From Dickeya chrysanthemi NCPPB 402 (GTDB lineage: Bacteria; Pseudomonadota; Gammaproteobacteria; Enterobacterales; Enterobacteriaceae): DNA of 64,000 bases. The notes below the pieces were generated by a model. It did not search any database, was not told the origin of the DNA, and saw only the letters and a list, made by a program, of their open reading frames with translations. The translations under genes and the position numbers were made by a program. The stretch is taken from positions 1,642,122 through 1,706,121 of the forward strand of contig NZ_CM001974.1 in assembly GCF_000406105.1 (NCBI RefSeq), in the 5' to 3' direction. This document shows, piece by piece, positions 34,644 to 43,135 of this stretch (position 1 is its first letter; each line of letters begins with the position of its first letter).

Positions 34644-36431
34644 GTGAATCAGCCGGTGCTGCGTGTTGAACAACTGAACACCGCGTTTCGGGTCAACGGT
34701 GAGTGGCTGAAGGTGGTGCAGGATCTGTCGTTTGAGATTGGCGAGCGGGAAACCGTGGCGCTGGTGGGGGAATCCGGTTCCGGTAAAAGCGTCACCGCGT
34801 TGTCCATCATGCGCCTGCTGGCCGGGCCGCAGGTGCAGACCCGCGGGCGGGTGCTGTTCGACGGCCGCGACCTGCTGGCGCTGCCTGCCCGCGAGATGCA
34901 GCACATCCGCGGTAATCGCATCGGCATGGTGTTTCAGGAGCCGATGACCAGCCTCAATCCGGTATTGACAATCGGCACTCAAATTACCGAAGTGTTGCGA
35001 CGCCACCGCGGGATGGACCACGCCGGCGCGCGGGCGGAGGCGGTACGTCTGCTGGAAAGAGTGCGCATTCCCGCCGCCCACTCCCGGCTGGATGAGTATC
35101 CGCTCAGCTTTTCCGGCGGTATGCGCCAGCGGGTGGTGATCGCCATCGCGCTGGCCTGCAATCCCCGTTTGTTGATTGTCGATGAACCCACCACGGCGCT
35201 GGATGTCACCATCCAGGCGCAGATTCTGGGGTTGATTAAGGCCTTGCAGGAAGAAGAAGGTATGTCGATCCTGTTTATCACCCACGATATGGGGGTGGTG
35301 GCGGAAGTGGCCGATCGTACCCTGGTAATGTATCGCGGCGCAGGGGTGGAAATGGCGGACACCCGCCGGCTGTTTCGTGCGCCGCAACATCCATACAGCA
35401 AGACGCTGTTTTCCGCCGTGCCGCGGCTGGGCGACATGTCGGATAGCTGTCTGCCCCGGCGGTTTGCGCTGAGTGGGCAGCCGGAAACCGACGTGCTGGA
35501 AGATACGGTCAGACCGGGTGAGCCGGTGCTGGCGGTCAGCAATCTGGTCAAACGGTTTGAGGTGAAAAGCGGCTGGCTGCGACGGGTGACCGGCCGGGTG
35601 CACGCGGTGGAAAACGTGTCGTTCAGCCTGCAACCGGGGGAAACCTTGTCGCTGGTGGGCGAATCCGGCTGTGGCAAGTCCACCACCGGGCGCGCTATTT
35701 TGCGGTTGCTGGAGCCGAATGGCGGCGCGGTATCGCTGTGCGGCGAGAACATGCTGAGCGCCGATAAATCGGCACTGGCCGGTTTGCGCAGGCGGGCTCA
35801 GATGATTTTTCAGGACCCGTACGACAGCCTCAACCCACGGCTGACGGTGGGCAACGCGATTGCCGAGCCTATGGTAAGCCACGGCCTGGCGTCAGCGCGA
35901 CAGGCGCCGCAAAAAGTGGCGGAACTGCTGGAAAAAGTGGGGTTGCAGGCCGACATGGCCGGGCGCTATCCGCACCAGTTTTCCGGCGGGCAGCGGCAGC
36001 GTTTATGTATCGCGCGGGCGTTGGCGCTTAATCCGCAGGTGATCATCGCCGACGAAGCGGTGTCGGCGCTGGATATGACCGTCAAGGCGCAAATCGTCAA
36101 CCTGCTGCTTGACCTGCAACAGCAACTGGGGCTGGCTTATCTGTTCATTTCTCACGACATGGCGGTGGTCGAGCGCATCAGCCATCGGGTCGCGGTGATG
36201 TATCAGGGCGAAATCGTCGAGATAGGCCCGCGTCAGGCGGTATTCAACACCCCGCAGCACCCGTATACCCGCCGCCTGCTGGCCGCGGTGCCGGTGCCCG
36301 ACCCGGAAAAACGCGTGCGTCGATCGCTGCTGGCGGAAGAGTTACACAGCCCATTGCGTCCGCTGGGGTATCAGCCACCGGCGCGCCGTTACCGGCAGGT
36401 CGGCGACGGCCATCTGGTGCTATTATCCTGA
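34644..36431 (+). CDS. Double ATPase of a peptide-type ABC transporter (fused DppD-DppF)
   Basis: The 595-residue protein holds two complete ABC domains. The first has Walker A GESGSGKSV near residue 40, LSFSGGMRQRV and IVDEPTTALD. The second has GESGCGKST near 335, FSGGQRQRL and IADEAVSALD. Most Dpp/Opp systems use two separate genes, but the fused form (as in YejF or GsiA) is also common. GTG 34644 is the start, 3 bases after the DppC-like stop. It ends in the first copy of a 16-bp tandem repeat (36420-36451). Confidence 0.92.
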   Translation: MNQPVLRVEQLNTAFRVNGEWLKVVQDLSFEIGERETVALVGESGSGKSVTALSIMRLLAGPQVQTRGRVLFDGRDLLALPAREMQHIRGNRIGMVFQEPMTSLNPVLTIGTQITEVLRRHRGMDHAGARAEAVRLLERVRIPAAHSRLDEYPLSFSGGMRQRVVIAIALACNPRLLIVDEPTTALDVTIQAQILGLIKALQEEEGMSILFITHDMGVVAEVADRTLVMYRGAGVEMADTRRLFRAPQHPYSKTLFSAVPRLGDMSDSCLPRRFALSGQPETDVLEDTVRPGEPVLAVSNLVKRFEVKSGWLRRVTGRVHAVENVSFSLQPGETLSLVGESGCGKSTTGRAILRLLEPNGGAVSLCGENMLSADKSALAGLRRRAQMIFQDPYDSLNPRLTVGNAIAEPMVSHGLASARQAPQKVAELLEKVGLQADMAGRYPHQFSGGQRQRLCIARALALNPQVIIADEAVSALDMTVKAQIVNLLLDLQQQLGLAYLFISHDMAVVERISHRVAVMYQGEIVEIGPRQAVFNTPQHPYTRRLLAAVPVPDPEKRVRRSLLAEELHSPLRPLGYQPPARRYRQVGDGHLVLLS

Positions 36432-36451
36432 GCAACTATTATCCTGAGCAA
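36420..36451 (+). repeat. Perfect 16-bp tandem duplication at the end of the double ATPase gene
   Basis: The unit ctattatcctgagcaa is present at 36420-36435 and again at 36436-36451. The first copy contains the ATPase stop TGA (36429-36431). It looks like a recent slippage duplication and does not change the protein. Confidence 0.85.
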
Positions 36452-37046
36452 TGAAGCGTCGCCTCTGAAAGGAAAATGCAGCATGAAAATAATGATGCCG
36501 ATGGGGATGGTGCGATGGGGTCTGGGAGGCGGTAACGACATGCCGGTGAGGGCGCTTCTATTGATAGGCGTTTAATCAGGAGAGTGGCTCGTCATATCCA
36601 TCAAGAGAAAGAGAATGCCTTGGTGCTTCCCTTATTTTATTGCGTATTGCTGTTAAACCTCACGCGTCGGTCATTTTACATCTGCCCTATTTATACCTGT
36701 CATACTTCTTTATATCGTCACACTTCACGTTGCAGGCGCGTTGGCTTTATATAGGCAGGTAATAACAACCCACATAATCAAATCTGCCATTTATCACAGG
36801 GTACGGAACAATTATTGCGGGAAAATGGTGGATAAATGAGCGGTGGTCTATGCTTTTTAAAACAGGAAGATGCAGCAGATGACGTGAGACACATATTTTT
36901 CTTTTTGATGGTGTATAAGAAGTAAGAGTTATTTGAAGCACGTCCGCGATCGCGTAGAGTGGAGAAAGGGCTATCAGCCTGATTTACCTGCATTACTGAA
37001 GTTGCCTTATAACCATACATTAATAATTATTTGCATTGAGGACAGA
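36432..37046. other. 615-bp intergenic region upstream of cheV
   Basis: After the tandem repeat there is no convincing gene. A degenerate interspersed-repeat-like segment spans about 36691-36750 (TACCTGTCATACTTC, then a spacer, then GTTGCAGGCGCGTTGGCT). It resembles the segment near 2190, as if disrupted by a short insertion. The last 300 bases are AT-rich and probably contain the cheV promoter and a long leader. I could not find a clean flagellar sigma-28 site. Confidence 0.45.
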
Positions 37047-38024
37047 ATGGATAAATTTCAAAGAGAGATTGAGGAAAGAACTAATCTTACCTCATCCAAC
37101 AAGTTTGAATTGTTATTGTTCCGTTTGGGATCGGCCACGGGTGAAGGGCCATCCGAGCTGTTCGGTATCAATGTGTTCAAGCTTCGTGAAATCGTTCCGA
37201 TGCCAACCTTAACCAAGGCTGCGGGTATGGCTCCACCGATGCTTGGTATGATTAATATTCGCGGGCAAATTATTCCCGTTATCGATCTTCCGGCGGTGGT
37301 GGGGTGTGCGGCGAGTACCGGTCGCAATATCCTGCTGGTGACGGAATATGCACGCAGCACCCAGGCTTTTGCAGTTGAATCCGTTGATGACATTGTTCGT
37401 CTTGACTGGAGTCAGGTCAATACGGCCGAAGCGGGGGTCAGCAATACCTATATCACCAGTATTGCACGTCTGGACAGCGACCCGTCGAGCAACCGTCTGG
37501 CGCTGGTGCTGGATGTGGAGCAGATCCTGCACGATATCATCCCCACCGAACGTGAAATCAAGATTGAGAGCGTCGAAGAGAAAACCTTCCACCTGAAACC
37601 GGGAGCGGTGGCGATTGTCGCTGAAGACTCCAAAGTCGCGCGTAATATGCTCGAAACGGGGCTGAAGGTGATGAATATTCCCTACATCATGCATATCACC
37701 GGACTGGAAGCCTGGAACAAGATCAAGTTGATGGCGCAGGAAGCGCAGGCGGAAGGTCGGCCGATTTCAGACAAAATCGCCTTTGTGCTGACCGACCTGG
37801 AAATGCCGGAGATGGATGGGTTTACACTGACGCGTAATATCAAACGTGACGAGGCGCTGAAGCACATTCCCGTTATCATCCATTCTTCGTTGTCCGGCAC
37901 GGCCAACGAAGACCATGTCCGCAATGTCGGCGCGGATTCGTATGTCGCGAAATTCGAAATCAATGAACTGGCGGCGGCAATCCACAAAGTGGTGGATCGC
38001 GTGAAACCGACATCCGCCAGATAA
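37047..38024 (+). CDS. cheV: Chemotaxis coupling protein CheV
   Basis: CheV links chemoreceptors to the CheA kinase. From ATG 37047, with GAGGA 4 bases upstream, the protein has 325 residues. Residues about 20-165 form a CheW-like domain (FELLLFRLG, FGINVFKLREIV, INIRGQIIPVIDLP). Residues about 185-315 form a receiver domain with acidic pocket AEDSK, phospho-acceptor Asp in LTDLEMPEMDG and the Lys in YVAKFE. Phosphorylation of the receiver is thought to tune adaptation. The gene is transcribed alone, with a strong terminator after it. The frame is open to 36933, but no ribosome site supports an earlier start. Confidence 0.93.
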   Translation: MDKFQREIEERTNLTSSNKFELLLFRLGSATGEGPSELFGINVFKLREIVPMPTLTKAAGMAPPMLGMINIRGQIIPVIDLPAVVGCAASTGRNILLVTEYARSTQAFAVESVDDIVRLDWSQVNTAEAGVSNTYITSIARLDSDPSSNRLALVLDVEQILHDIIPTEREIKIESVEEKTFHLKPGAVAIVAEDSKVARNMLETGLKVMNIPYIMHITGLEAWNKIKLMAQEAQAEGRPISDKIAFVLTDLEMPEMDGFTLTRNIKRDEALKHIPVIIHSSLSGTANEDHVRNVGADSYVAKFEINELAAAIHKVVDRVKPTSAR

Positions 38025-38040
38025 GGTCAGTACGTCTGCA

Positions 38041-38082
38041 CGGCCCCGTGTCGCGTTGATTCGGCACGGGGCCGTTATTTTT
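38041..38082 (+). terminator. Rho-independent terminator of cheV
   Basis: CGGCCCCGTG (38041-38050) pairs with CACGGGGCCG (38065-38074) in a perfect 10-bp stem, followed by TTATTTTT at 38075-38082. It lies 17 bases past the cheV stop and is the clearest intrinsic terminator in the window. Confidence 0.9.
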
Positions 38083-38433
38083 CCGGCGGTGTTTCCTGCC
38101 GATATTCCTTCGTTAGCCTTTGCCCACATTTTCCTGCCATCCCGTCAGTACGTTTCTGCGCTTGTGCCGCCGTCGCCATGACCGGGTTGTTCACGACTCG
38201 CCGTATCAGCGAGTGAAAAGCGCCGGGTTGATCACAATTCGCGTTGCCGCGGGTGAAGGTGGAGAACCGCGCCCCACCTGCGCTGGCGCGGTCATCATCT
38301 ACGGTATGCCAGTTATCTTTACTCTAAAGCTAACGATCGCGTTAGCGGCTTGATTGAAGCAGGATGCGCCGGAGAACATACTTTCCCCAGACCAAGGCAA
38401 ATCAAAATGATGAGCTGAATCAGGAGGTTAATA
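38083..38433. other. Promoter region of the malonate decarboxylase operon
   Basis: This 350-base gap contains no gene. It has the palindrome at 38329-38346 and the strong AGGAGG ribosome site of mdcA at about 38422-38427. Promoter hexamers were not assigned. Confidence 0.4.
38329..38346. promoter_or_regulatory. Palindromic operator candidate upstream of mdcA
   Basis: GCTAACG-ATCG-CGTTAGC is a perfect 7-bp inverted repeat with a 4-base spacer, 88 bases before the mdcA start. Its position fits a binding site for MdcR, the LysR-type activator encoded at the other end of the operon. Binding is inferred, not shown. Confidence 0.55.
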
Positions 38434-40089
38434 ATGTTGTCTGGGCAAACGTCACCGCGGGTCTGGAATACGCGCCGCAGTGAAAAACAACGGCGCAAAG
38501 CGTCGATACCCGTTTCGGGCAAGGTGCTGCCTACGGAACATCTTGCCGGGATGCTGGAGAAATTGATCGCGCCCGGCGATAAGGTGGTGCTGGAAGGCAA
38601 TAACCAGAAGCAGGCCGATTTTCTTTCCCGCACGCTGGCAGAGGTCAACCCCCAGGTGGTGCATGACCTGCACATGATCATGCCGAGCGTCGGGCGCAGC
38701 GAGCATCTGGATATCTTTGAGAAAGGTATCGCCCACAAGCTCGATTTCTCCTTCTCGGGCACGCAAAGTCTGCGCATTTCACAACTGTTGGAAGACGGCG
38801 CGCTGGAGGTGGGTGCTATTCATACCTATATCGAACTCTATTCCCGTTTGTACGTTGATCTGATCCCGAATGTGGCGCTGGTGGCAGGGTATAAAGCCGA
38901 CCGCAAAGGCAACCTGTACACCGGCCCGAGCACCGAAGACACCCCGGCGCTGGTTGAAGCCGCTGCATTCCATGACGGCATCGTCATCGCGCAGGTGAAT
39001 GAACTGGTGGATGACGAAACGGATTTGCCGCGCGTCGATATTCCCGGCTCCTGGATTGATTATGTGGTGGTCGCCGACAAGCCGTTCTTTATCGAACCGC
39101 TGTTTACCCGCGATCCGCGGTTGATCAAACAAGAACACATTCTGATGGCGATGATGGCCATCAAAGGCATCTACGCCGAGCATCAGGTGCAGTCGCTCAA
39201 CCACGGCATCGGTTTCAACACCGCCGCGATCGAGCTGCTGCTGCCGACTTACGGCGAACGGCTGGGGCTGAAAGGCAAAATCTGTAAACACTGGACGCTT
39301 AACCCGCATCCGACTCTGATCCCGGCGATTGAAAGCGGCTGGGTCGACAGCGTTCACTGCTTCGGCGGCGAACTGGGGATGGAAGCCTATATCGCCGCCC
39401 GGCCGGATGTGTTCTTCACCGGTGCCGACGGGTCGATGCGTTCCAACCGCGCGTTTTGCCAACTGGCGGGGCAGTATGCCGTCGATATGTTTATCGGCTC
39501 GACCTTGCAGGTCGACGGGCTGGGCAACTCGTCTACCGTCACCAAAGGCCGTCTTTCCGGGTTCGGCGGCGCGCCTAACATGGGGCACGACCCGCACGGC
39601 CGCCGTCACGCTACACCGGCCTGGCTGGCGATGATTAACGAGCCTGACCCGATGCAGCGCGGGCGCAAGCTGGTGGTGCAAATGGTGGAGACCTTCCAGG
39701 CCGGCGTTAAACCGACCTTTGTGGAAAAACTCGATGCGGTGGAGGTGGCGAAAGCCGCCGGTATGCCGCTGGCGCCGGTGATGATTTATGGCGACGACGT
39801 GACCCATGTGCTGACCGAAGAGGGGATTGCCTACCTCTATCGCGCCAACAGTTTGGAAGAACGCCGGGCGATGGTGGCGGCGGTGGCCGGGATCACCGAC
39901 ATCGGGTTGGGTGTAGATGCGCAGCGCGTGGCGGAATTTCGCCGCAGCGGCAAGGTGGCCTACCCGGAGGATTTAGGGATCCGCCGTACCGAAGCCACCC
40001 GTTCGCTGCTGGCGGCCGGCAGTGTGGCCGAGCTGGTGGAATGGTCAGGCGGTTTGTATAACCCGCCGGCGAAATTCCGGAGCTGGTAA
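38434..40089 (+). CDS. mdcA: Malonate decarboxylase alpha subunit (acetyl-ACP:malonate ACP transferase)
   Basis: MdcA exchanges the acetyl group on the acyl carrier MdcC for malonate, forming malonyl-S-ACP and acetate. The 551-residue length and the sequence order (VWNTRRSEKQRR at the N-terminus, TGADGSMRSNRAFCQLAGQYAVDMFIGSTLQVD, the GFGGAPNMGHDPHGRRH block near residue 370) are those of the Klebsiella-type biotin-independent enzyme. It is the first gene of mdcABCDEFGH, with mdcB starting immediately after the stop. Confidence 0.95.
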   Translation: MLSGQTSPRVWNTRRSEKQRRKASIPVSGKVLPTEHLAGMLEKLIAPGDKVVLEGNNQKQADFLSRTLAEVNPQVVHDLHMIMPSVGRSEHLDIFEKGIAHKLDFSFSGTQSLRISQLLEDGALEVGAIHTYIELYSRLYVDLIPNVALVAGYKADRKGNLYTGPSTEDTPALVEAAAFHDGIVIAQVNELVDDETDLPRVDIPGSWIDYVVVADKPFFIEPLFTRDPRLIKQEHILMAMMAIKGIYAEHQVQSLNHGIGFNTAAIELLLPTYGERLGLKGKICKHWTLNPHPTLIPAIESGWVDSVHCFGGELGMEAYIAARPDVFFTGADGSMRSNRAFCQLAGQYAVDMFIGSTLQVDGLGNSSTVTKGRLSGFGGAPNMGHDPHGRRHATPAWLAMINEPDPMQRGRKLVVQMVETFQAGVKPTFVEKLDAVEVAKAAGMPLAPVMIYGDDVTHVLTEEGIAYLYRANSLEERRAMVAAVAGITDIGLGVDAQRVAEFRRSGKVAYPEDLGIRRTEATRSLLAAGSVAELVEWSGGLYNPPAKFRSW

Positions 40090-40947
40090 ATGAAAACGCA
40101 GCGACAGTCCGATGCACCCGGCTACGCCCAGTGGCTGGCCGCTACCGCGACGCATTGCCTGATAGACGAAGCGCGGCTCAGCCCTAAACCGGGGCTGGTC
40201 GATAGCCGCGGCAGCGGCGCGCATCAGGATTTGACGCTCGCACTGATGGAACGCTCCGCTCACAGCCTGACCGCCACTTTTCATACGCTGGCGCTCCAGA
40301 GCTGGCAATGCCCGGCGGATACCGCGTTACGGCAAATCGTCGGCCGGGTAGGGCGCGAAGGCGAACGGCAGATGATGCTGGCGACCGGCGGAATCAATAC
40401 CCACCGTGGGGCTATCTGGGCGTTGGGTCTGTTGGTCAGCGCGGCGGCGATGCTCGGCGGCCTTGGCGATGTTGAGGCTATCACCGACGCAGCGGCACGG
40501 CTGGCTCGGCTGCCGGATAACGGCGCGCCGACGGTATTCAGCAAAGGGCGGCTGGCGACGCAGCGCTATCAGGTGCCGGGGGCGCGGGAAGAGGCGCAGC
40601 AGGGCTTTCCGCATATTACCCGGCTGGCGTTGCCGCAACTGCGACGCAGTCGGCGTCGGGGCGCCAGCGAGACCGAAGCACGGCTGGATGCGCTGATGGC
40701 GGTCATGACGTCGCTGAGCGATACCTGCGTGCTGTCGCGCGCCGGGCTTGACGGATTGCAGGCCATGCAGCATGGCGCGCGGGCGGTACTGGCGGCGGGC
40801 GGCGTGTCTTGCCCTGCCGGCCGCCAGGCGCTGGCGCAACTGGATACACGTATGCTGGCGCTAAACGCCTCCCCCGGCGGTGCCGCCGACTTGCTGGCCG
40901 CCACGCTATTGCTCGATGGTATCGCACAGCCATCTTTATACGATTAA
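40090..40947 (+). CDS. mdcB: Triphosphoribosyl-dephospho-CoA synthase
   Basis: MdcB makes 2'-(5''-triphosphoribosyl)-3'-dephospho-CoA from ATP and dephospho-CoA, the precursor of the MdcC prosthetic group. The 285-residue protein shows the CitG/MdcB pattern: EARLSPKPGLVDSRGSGAHQDL near residue 32, GGINTHRGAIWALGLL near residue 98 and SDTCVLSRAG near 215. It directly abuts mdcA. Confidence 0.93.
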   Translation: MKTQRQSDAPGYAQWLAATATHCLIDEARLSPKPGLVDSRGSGAHQDLTLALMERSAHSLTATFHTLALQSWQCPADTALRQIVGRVGREGERQMMLATGGINTHRGAIWALGLLVSAAAMLGGLGDVEAITDAAARLARLPDNGAPTVFSKGRLATQRYQVPGAREEAQQGFPHITRLALPQLRRSRRRGASETEARLDALMAVMTSLSDTCVLSRAGLDGLQAMQHGARAVLAAGGVSCPAGRQALAQLDTRMLALNASPGGAADLLAATLLLDGIAQPSLYD

Positions 40948-40956
40948 GAGGGTGTT

Positions 40957-41256
40957 ATGGAACAGATTACATTGTCATTTCCGGCTACCCGCACGGCCAG
41001 CGGCAACGCGCTGGCGGGCGTGGTCGGCTCCGGTGATATGGAAGTGCTGTTAACGGCGGATGCCGGACAGACGCTCACCATCGACATCACTACGTCGGTG
41101 GATAACAGCCGGGCGCGCTGGCAAGCGCTGTTCGCCCGGTTAAGTACGCTCGGTAGCCTGACTGCCGGCACCATGACGATTCATGATTTTGGCGCCACGC
41201 CCGGTGTGGCACGCATCCGTATCGAACAGGTTTTTGAAGGGGTGAGCTATGCGTGA
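40957..41256 (+). CDS. mdcC: Malonate decarboxylase acyl carrier protein (delta subunit)
   Basis: The 99-residue MdcC carries the phosphoribosyl-dephospho-CoA group that holds the acyl chain during the cycle. The attachment Ser is Ser25 in GVVGSGDMEVLL, the position modified in the Klebsiella protein. It overlaps the mdcD start by 8 bases. Confidence 0.93.
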   Translation: MEQITLSFPATRTASGNALAGVVGSGDMEVLLTADAGQTLTIDITTSVDNSRARWQALFARLSTLGSLTAGTMTIHDFGATPGVARIRIEQVFEGVSYA

Positions 41257-42082
41257 CGACCGCAGTTTTATCGAACTGAAAGCGCGGGAACGTGCCCACG
41301 CGCTGCTGGATGAAGGCAGCTACCGCGAACTGCTCGGCCCGTTTGACGGCATCGTTTCGCCGTGGCTGGGGCCGCAGGGGATCGTGGTGCAGTCCGACGA
41401 CGGCATGGTGGTGGCGAAAGGCACGTTGCAGGGCAAACCGACGGTGGTGATCGCCATTGAAGGGGCGTTTCAGGGCGGCAGCATGGGGGAAGTCTCCGGG
41501 GCCAAGATGGCCGCCGCGCTGGAACTGGCGGCCGACGACCAACGTAACGGCATCCCGACGCAGGCGATTCTGTGTCTGGAAACCGGCGGGGTACGGTTGC
41601 AGGAGGCCAATCTGGGGCTGGCGGCGATCGCCGATATCCACGCCGCCATTGTCGACCTGCGCCGCTACACGCCGGTGATCGGCATCATCGCCGGGACCGT
41701 CGGTTGCTTTGGCGGCATGTCGATTGCCGCGGCGCTGTGCAGCCACCTGATTGTCACCCGCGAGGCGCGTCTGGGGCTGAATGGTCCGCAAGTGATTGAA
41801 CAGGAAGCCGGAGTCGCCGAGTACGACTCGCGCGATCGTCCGTTTATCTGGAGCATGACCGGCGGCGAGATTCGTCACCGCAGTGGTCTGGCCGACAGTC
41901 TGGTGGCCGATGGTGTGAACGCGGTCAGGCAGGCGGTGAATGACGCGCTCGCCGCTGGCGTACCGGCGCAGCACCGGTCGGATAACTATGGGTGGTATCT
42001 GGCGCGCCTGAGCGATGTCGATACCCGGGTGCAGGCCGATACGCAACAGATCCAACAGCTTTTCGGGGAGGTAAAACCATGA
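41249..42082 (+). CDS. mdcD: Malonate decarboxylase beta subunit
   Basis: MdcD with MdcE decarboxylates malonyl-S-ACP to acetyl-S-ACP. The 277-residue protein has the carboxyltransferase (crotonase-like) fold with IEGAFQGGSMGEVSGAKMAAAL and the oxyanion-type VGCFGGMSIAAAL stretch. There is no biotin carrier gene in the operon, which places the system in the biotin-independent class. The stop overlaps the mdcE ATG (ATGA). Confidence 0.93.
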   Translation: MRDDRSFIELKARERAHALLDEGSYRELLGPFDGIVSPWLGPQGIVVQSDDGMVVAKGTLQGKPTVVIAIEGAFQGGSMGEVSGAKMAAALELAADDQRNGIPTQAILCLETGGVRLQEANLGLAAIADIHAAIVDLRRYTPVIGIIAGTVGCFGGMSIAAALCSHLIVTREARLGLNGPQVIEQEAGVAEYDSRDRPFIWSMTGGEIRHRSGLADSLVADGVNAVRQAVNDALAAGVPAQHRSDNYGWYLARLSDVDTRVQADTQQIQQLFGEVKP

Positions 42083-42879
42083 GTCAGGTAGCACATCGCG
42101 GCGCGCTATGGCTGGACGCACTGGCGCTCGGGAAACCGCGACTGAGCGGGCTGTGCCCGTCGGTACAGGTGGCCGACGGCGACATCGCCGGTGAGCCGGT
42201 GCGCTTTATCGCCGTTGTCCCGGATGCGGATAACCACTACCCACGCGCCGTAAAAGGCGAAGTCGGGCTGCTGGAGGGCTGGACGCTGGCGAAAGTGGTG
42301 CAGGAGACCATCGCAGCGGACCGCCACAGCGACAAAAAGCGGCCGATTGTCGCGGTGATCGATGTCCCCAGTCAGGCGTATGGCCGTCGGGAAGAAGGGT
42401 TCGGCATCCATCAGGCGCTGGCGGCATCGGCAGGGGCTTACGCCGAGGCACGTCTCGCCGGTCATCCGGTTATCGGTCTGATCGTCGGCAAAGCGATGTC
42501 CGGGGCGTTTCTGGCTCACGGCTATCAGGCCAACCGACTGATCGCTTTTAATGACCCGGAAGTCCAAATTCACGCCATGGGCAAAGCCTCGGCGGCACGC
42601 ATCACGCTCAGAAGCGTGGAAGAGCTGGAGAAGCTGGCCGCCACCATCCCGCCGATGGCGTATGACATTCGCAATTACGCCACGCTGGGGTTGTTATCAA
42701 CGCTGCTGGATATCGCCAACCCGGATGCGCCGTCCGCCGATGACCTGGCACAGGTGAGCACAGCACTGCAACAGGCGGTGACCGATGCCCGGCGCGATCC
42801 GTCGCTGAAAACGCGGCTGGGCGCGGACAACCGGCGCAGTTCTTCCCTCGTACGCGAGCGGATGCGGGCGCAATGGTAA
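42079..42879 (+). CDS. mdcE: Malonate decarboxylase gamma subunit
   Basis: From ATG 42079, with a GGGAGG site about 8 bases upstream, MdcE has 266 residues. The alternative upstream frame start at 41992 lies deep in mdcD and was not used. VIDVPSQAYGRREEGFGIHQALAASA and GLIVGKAMSGAFLAHGYQA form the carboxyltransferase partner surface of MdcD. It closes the first translational block; mdcF follows after 256 bases. Confidence 0.93.
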   Translation: MSQVAHRGALWLDALALGKPRLSGLCPSVQVADGDIAGEPVRFIAVVPDADNHYPRAVKGEVGLLEGWTLAKVVQETIAADRHSDKKRPIVAVIDVPSQAYGRREEGFGIHQALAASAGAYAEARLAGHPVIGLIVGKAMSGAFLAHGYQANRLIAFNDPEVQIHAMGKASAARITLRSVEELEKLAATIPPMAYDIRNYATLGLLSTLLDIANPDAPSADDLAQVSTALQQAVTDARRDPSLKTRLGADNRRSSSLVRERMRAQW

Positions 42880-42915
42880 GCGCGGTCAACCGCGCCGCCC
42901 GATAAGTCACACACC

Positions 42916-42949
42916 GGTGGCTGGTTCGTGTTGAACCACGACGGCCACC
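42916..42949 (+). other. Hairpin between mdcE and mdcF
   Basis: GGTGGC (42916-42921) pairs with GCCACC (42944-42949), and inside it GGTTC (42923-42927) pairs with GAACC (42933-42937). It lies in the 256-base mdcE-mdcF gap and may reduce read-through or set separate expression for the transporter and late genes. No T run follows. Confidence 0.45.
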
Positions 42950-43135
42950 TATCGGTAAGCCAATAAAGAGACCTGCCAGATAACAGGGGCAAGGTGCCAT
43001 TCGGCGCCTGCAGGATCCCTTTGTCTGAAAAAACGGCCGTCTGAAAATCGACAGACATTGCGCCCGCCACTGTGCGGACACAAGCCAAACCATCGCGCTG
43101 GAACCGATACTCTTTTCATTACAGGTGAATACGAT

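Noticed and set aside
33621..35882. 753-codon open frame on the minus strand
   Set aside because: It lies antisense to the DppC-like and double-ATPase genes, has Gln/His/Arg-rich composition typical of a GC-rich shadow frame, and shows no domain.
36483..36575. 30-codon Met-rich frame (MKIMMPMGMV start) with an AAAGGA site 9 bases upstream
   Set aside because: Attractive as a possible leader peptide, but short, without conservation evidence, and followed by 470 bases with no gene in the same direction. Kept only as a note.
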